Shown one piece after another: positions 53,836-57,037 of a DNA stretch of 57,037 nt (position 1 is its first letter; every line of letters starts with the position of its first letter). Below the pieces are notes generated by a model. It was not told the origin of the DNA. It saw only the letters and a list, made by a program, of their open reading frames with translations, and searched no databases. The stretch lies in assembly GCA_011947345.1 (NCBI GenBank), contig JAAVTG010001030.1, positions 1-57,037 of the forward strand. Direction: 5' to 3'. A program made the position numbers and the translations under genes. This DNA comes from Phytophthora quininea (lineage: Eukaryota; Oomycota; Peronosporomycetes; Peronosporales; Peronosporaceae).

Positions 53836-55063
53836 TCATGAGTTGGGCGGTACCACTACAGACTCGCCTCGAGCAATTGCCAGCGACGAGCACAAGTGGT
53901 TTCGCTCGATTGGGGTCATCCTGGTTTGCTTCCAAGCGCGGCAACCACCACCAAAGCGGCGGGCTTGCAGGTCGGACCGATCGTCAACGTAGCGCGGCCT
54001 TGAGCTACACACCGAAAGAAATCGCAAATCACCCGTCGCGAACCAAAATACGCCGTCGCTGCTGGATTGCCATCTCAACCATTGCCTGTGTCCCGACGTC
54101 GCATTGAGGACAGTAGTGACGATAAACTCTTGCTGGAGCACCACCTCCTGCGCAGCAAGTGTTGACTCATTCCTCGCTGAACGTGCGTCCGGTTCCACTT
54201 GATTTTCTCGCTTGACAAAGCAACGAGCGACGACCAGAGCCATTTGCGCTTGAAGCCACGCCTCGCGGAGAAATGGGACATATTTCCGCCACGAGTTTCT
54301 TGAGCTTTGCCCGCCGGCGGTGGCCGCCGGTCGATAACTGGCATTCCGAACTCTTTCGACGATATAATACTCGGCGAAATCCGCTGCTTCTTGCCTTGCA
54401 ACTTTTGATGCTGGACAGACTGGCCCCAAGAGTAGACGAAACGCTTTTGCCTCGCAAGATGACACTCGAAGAACTGTGCGAGCGAAATCACTGCAAAACC
54501 AGCCGCGGCAGCAGCCTGTTGATGTGGCTAGGTTCACCAGCGCGTTCCTTCTCATATTCTCGGGGTCGGATGGCGGCGTCGCCACAGCCTGTCGCTAAAA
54601 AGTTTAGCGAGTTTGCAGGGGAAAAAATGTGGAAAGCTCTGGTACGTTTAAACTGGAGCCGTGGCCAGGAATCTAGTGCGTGTCGTCTTTCGTCGAGCGC
54701 GTGATCCAAGTGGAGCTGAGCATACATGTAGCAAGGCCGCTCGCGTGGAATCATCAGCACTCGAATCCATCGAAATCAGATGCTTGTGAAATGGTCGCTA
54801 CGGGGAGTAGCAAGAGCTTGCTGGTAAATCGCGAAGTGTCTGTGCCAGCTCGTCCCCCAGCGCTTTCATCACTGCATCGCATCGGAAAAAGTCGCTATTA
54901 TTCTGCGCAAGTTTTCCGGCCTCTTTCCACAACTTCCACAAAGAATATGGCTCCACTTTTGAGACTTTGTCGTCACTCGCGTCGGCCCCCGCCACTCATC
55001 CGAGTGCTACGTTGGGCTTTCGGCGTCACTCTCTTTTGCAGGCTCGGTCTCAGTGGCGACCAT
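53836..55063 (-). CDS. Unresolved minus-strand gene in several frames
   Basis: From an ATG at 55063 (MVATETEPAKESDAESP) a change of frame leads to ADASDDKVSKVEPYSLWKLW, KEAGKLAQNNSDFFRCDAVM and KALGDELAQTLRDLPASS, a plausible soluble helical segment ending near 54800. Downstream, frames 54760-54488 and 54585-53836 carry further open sequence (AVISLAQFFECHLARQKRFV, EAADFAEYYIVERVRNASYR). I do not recognise the protein and cannot place introns. One gene with several indels is the simplest reading; two small genes are possible. Confidence 0.35.
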
Positions 55064-55600
55064 CTCGGTGCTCGGCGCTTTGGGGTTGCAGCTCCACGGA
55101 CGTGAGCAACACAACAACCGCGTGGGACACCGCAAAAGCAGGAGGGTCCTCAGCGTCGCAACGTCAGCAGGAGAAGCTGCAGCAGCCGGCGACTCGACGA
55201 AGCTGGGTGGAACAACGAGAGCTCGACGCCTCGAAGCGAGCGAGGCAAAGAAAAGGGCGAGTCGACGTCTCGACGTGCATAGCAAAGTCGAGCGAGGAAG
55301 CTCAAGTGTGTGCACAGCTCACCTGCTCACCACAACACCATCCGCCGACTTGCGCCGCTCTCTGCCTTTACGAGGCTCGAGCGTCGGAAGTTTCGCCTTG
55401 CAGGCTCCCAAGCCCGGCTGTTCCACTCGCCAACATCGGTCTCCCTGCTGTCGTAAGTCACCAACTGGCGTGGGGGCTTGAAATCCCTAACAGAGTTCGC
55501 GTGGGCGACTATCGCAGCCTTGGATCATCACATCGCATTTGAGCGCGGGACAGCGTAGCGCTGAGAGGCTTGGGCAGGACAGCAGGACAGCAGGGGCCCA
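55064..55600. other. Divergent intergenic region
   Basis: Overlapping open frames (55053-55481 and 54967-55542, plus) have Arg/Ser/Ala-rich low-complexity translations without domains. Probably the shared promoter of the minus gene at 55063 and the WRKY19-like gene at 55601. CAGGACAGCAGGACAGCAGG at 55575-55594 is a small 9-bp tandem repeat just 5' of the start codon. Confidence 0.4.
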
Positions 55601-57000
55601 ATGGAGCGCCGAACACTTGACGACGACGACGACGACGCGCAGCATAGCTTAGTGATTCAGGATGCAGGAGCGCGGGGCAGTCGTAGTGAAAAGGGAGGCG
55701 GAACAGGGAGGCAGATTTCTGCAGCAGCGACGACCGAGGAGAACTTGAGCGCTCTCAGCAACCTCCAGGTCGCCAGCGAGACCGAGGACGCAGAAACGCC
55801 GCGGGGGCAGACACATACCCGCGCTAGGACTGGTTTAACGGGCAATCGAAATAAGGTCAGACGAACGAACAGCCAAGCGTACCCGACCACCCCGCAGGAC
55901 GTCGACATGGAGGATCTGGACCGCGTCAGCAAGTCGTCTCTCAGTTTCATCCTGGACGACCAGGCAGCGAGTACGAATGCCCGTAGTCGGACAGCATTTT
56001 GTTAGTCCACTAAGAGCTTGTGTTTTGTGTTTGACCTGTTCATCAACGACAGGAGACGAATTCACGTCCGGCGGCAAACGAGCCGCGGCGTTAATCACCA
56101 GGAGCAGGAGCACGGGCGACCTCACCGACGAAGCGGCTTCAGCTGCTGCAGCGGTGGCAGCTTCAGCGGAACAGTTTACAATCAGCGGGAGTGGCCGCGG
56201 TGGTCGTTCCACCGGGAAGCAAGGCGCCGATGGGAAACGCCGGGCTCGTAGACCGCCCAGTCGTATTTGCAAGCACGAAGGGTGCGAGCAGTACGTGGTG
56301 GATCAAGGGCTTTGCGTTCGACATGGAGTGTGTACCGCATTGCAGTTCGCAATTAACTTACTATTATATCCGCAGGAACTAAGCATTTGTTGCTGTCGAG
56401 CAGGGTGGGAAGAGGTGCCTCACTGAAGGTTGCACCAGTCGAGCAAAGCACCAAGGGCGTTGCTGGCGACACGGTACGTTTGGCATCGCCGTTTACTGAG
56501 CTTAACGTGCTCCTGTTAACGACGCTCGGTTGCAGGCGGATCGACGCAGTGCAAGGTCCCGAGTTGTATCAACCGGGCCAAGTCGCGAGGCTTTTGCTGG
56601 TCGCACGGGGGTGGGACCAAATGCAAATTTCGTGCGAGAAGATTGCCATTTCCAACGGGCTGTGCTGGGCACACGGAGGAGGTAGGACCGCTAGCATATT
56701 AGAGTCTTTCCCATGGCACGGTGTATGATGATGAAGTACGTTCTGGTGGTGCTTGCAGGCAAGCGGTGCGCGGTGGAAGGTTGCATGCGGCAGGCTTATG
56801 AGCGCACAGACAACCTCTGCAACAACCACTATCAGGAGCGGATGCACGGTACTAGCGGAGGCACCGCGACAGGAGACAGCGACGTGGTGGCTTCGCCGAA
56901 AAACCGGACGACGAGGAAAAGCCGCCAGCACCGGCGGCCTCAAACGAATGACAGTCTCAGCAGTCTGCACGGAAATGTGGTCAAGTTTAAAGCGAAATAG
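55601..57000 (+). CDS. WRKY19-like zinc-finger repeat protein, five exons
   Basis: ATG at 55601 (MERRTLDDDDDDAQHSLVIQ). Introns: 55971-56052, 56328-56403, 56474-56535 and 56682-56758, all GT-AG. Exon 1 is acidic and disordered. Exon 2 ends with the first finger, CKHEGCEQYVVDQGLCVRHG. Exon 3 encodes CLTEGCTSRAKHQGRCWRHG. Exon 4 encodes CKVPSCINRAKSRGFCWSHG and, after a frame change near 56625, CEKIAISNGLCWAHGGG. Exon 5 encodes CAVEGCMRQAYERTDNLCNN-H and a basic tail (KNRTTRKSRQHRRPQ). The C-x4-C...C-x2-HG unit is the repeat found in oomycete proteins labelled WRKY transcription factor 19 by loose similarity; there is no WRKYGQK sequence. Function unknown; DNA or RNA binding is plausible. Confidence 0.82.
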
Positions 57001-57037
57001 AGACTGCCAAGGTGCGAGGAGCGCCACCACAGCGACT

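Noticed and set aside
55601..57000. True WRKY transcription factor
   Set aside because: No WRKYGQK-type sequence; the similarity is only to the short C/H finger repeats found in proteins loosely labelled WRKY19.
1..57037. CRISPR arrays, prokaryotic operons or bacterial contamination
   Set aside because: No spaced direct-repeat arrays; spliced genes with short GT-AG introns and a eukaryotic telomere show the window is eukaryotic.

Overview
The window is the left end of a chromosome from an oomycete, most likely Phytophthora or a close relative. It opens with an uninterrupted (CCCTAAA)n telomere. Its genes have very short GT-AG introns of 59-82 nt. Its gene families are typical of the group: a multi-copy START plus FYVE-like zinc-finger family, a CBEL-like PAN/cellulose-binding secreted protein, and a WRKY19-type zinc-finger repeat protein. 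Species cannot be fixed from the sequence alone.

Layout. 1-301 is telomere plus a block of variant repeats. 302-1500 is a G-depleted subtelomeric sequence. 1.5-18.1 kb is repeat-rich and holds no clearly intact host gene. It contains a 128-bp subtelomeric repeat in two clusters, a tRNA-Phe-like sequence, a GATC-dense island, two pogo/CENP-B-type transposons (one with perfect terminal inverted repeats and TA ends), a Mutator-like transposase, and two diverged copies of a gene resembling a 2-oxoglutarate/Fe(II) oxygenase. 18.18-27.57 kb is one long non-LTR retrotransposon on the minus strand, flanked by near-identical 32-35 bp direct repeats. Its first ORF carries a CCHC knuckle and an OTU-type cysteine protease; its second carries the endonuclease and reverse transcriptase. 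28.5 kb holds the C-terminal end of a TnpB/Fanzor protein. A 930-bp segment at 17.2 kb recurs, inverted and nearly identical, at 31.8-32.7 kb.

From 29 kb the window becomes gene-dense. Five START/FYVE-like paralogues surround a CBEL-like gene. They are followed by a conserved housekeeping block: a calcineurin-like phosphoesterase, a ZCCHC9-like protein, a small membrane protein, a CAMK-type kinase, a WBP11-like splicing factor, a short secreted protein, an Ssu72 CTD phosphatase, MCM9 and a WRKY19-type protein. Spacing is tight: convergent stops lie 28-60 bp apart and two divergent start pairs are under 100 bp apart.

Caution on reading frames. Many genes, including deeply conserved ones (MCM9, Ssu72, the kinase, ZCCHC9, WBP11), are split by single-base frame changes. 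In most cases I examined, the change sits at a short homopolymer and would be explained by one missing base. This looks like residual long-read assembly error, so broken frames here should not be read as pseudogenes without read-level checking. Coordinates for these genes span all frames involved.
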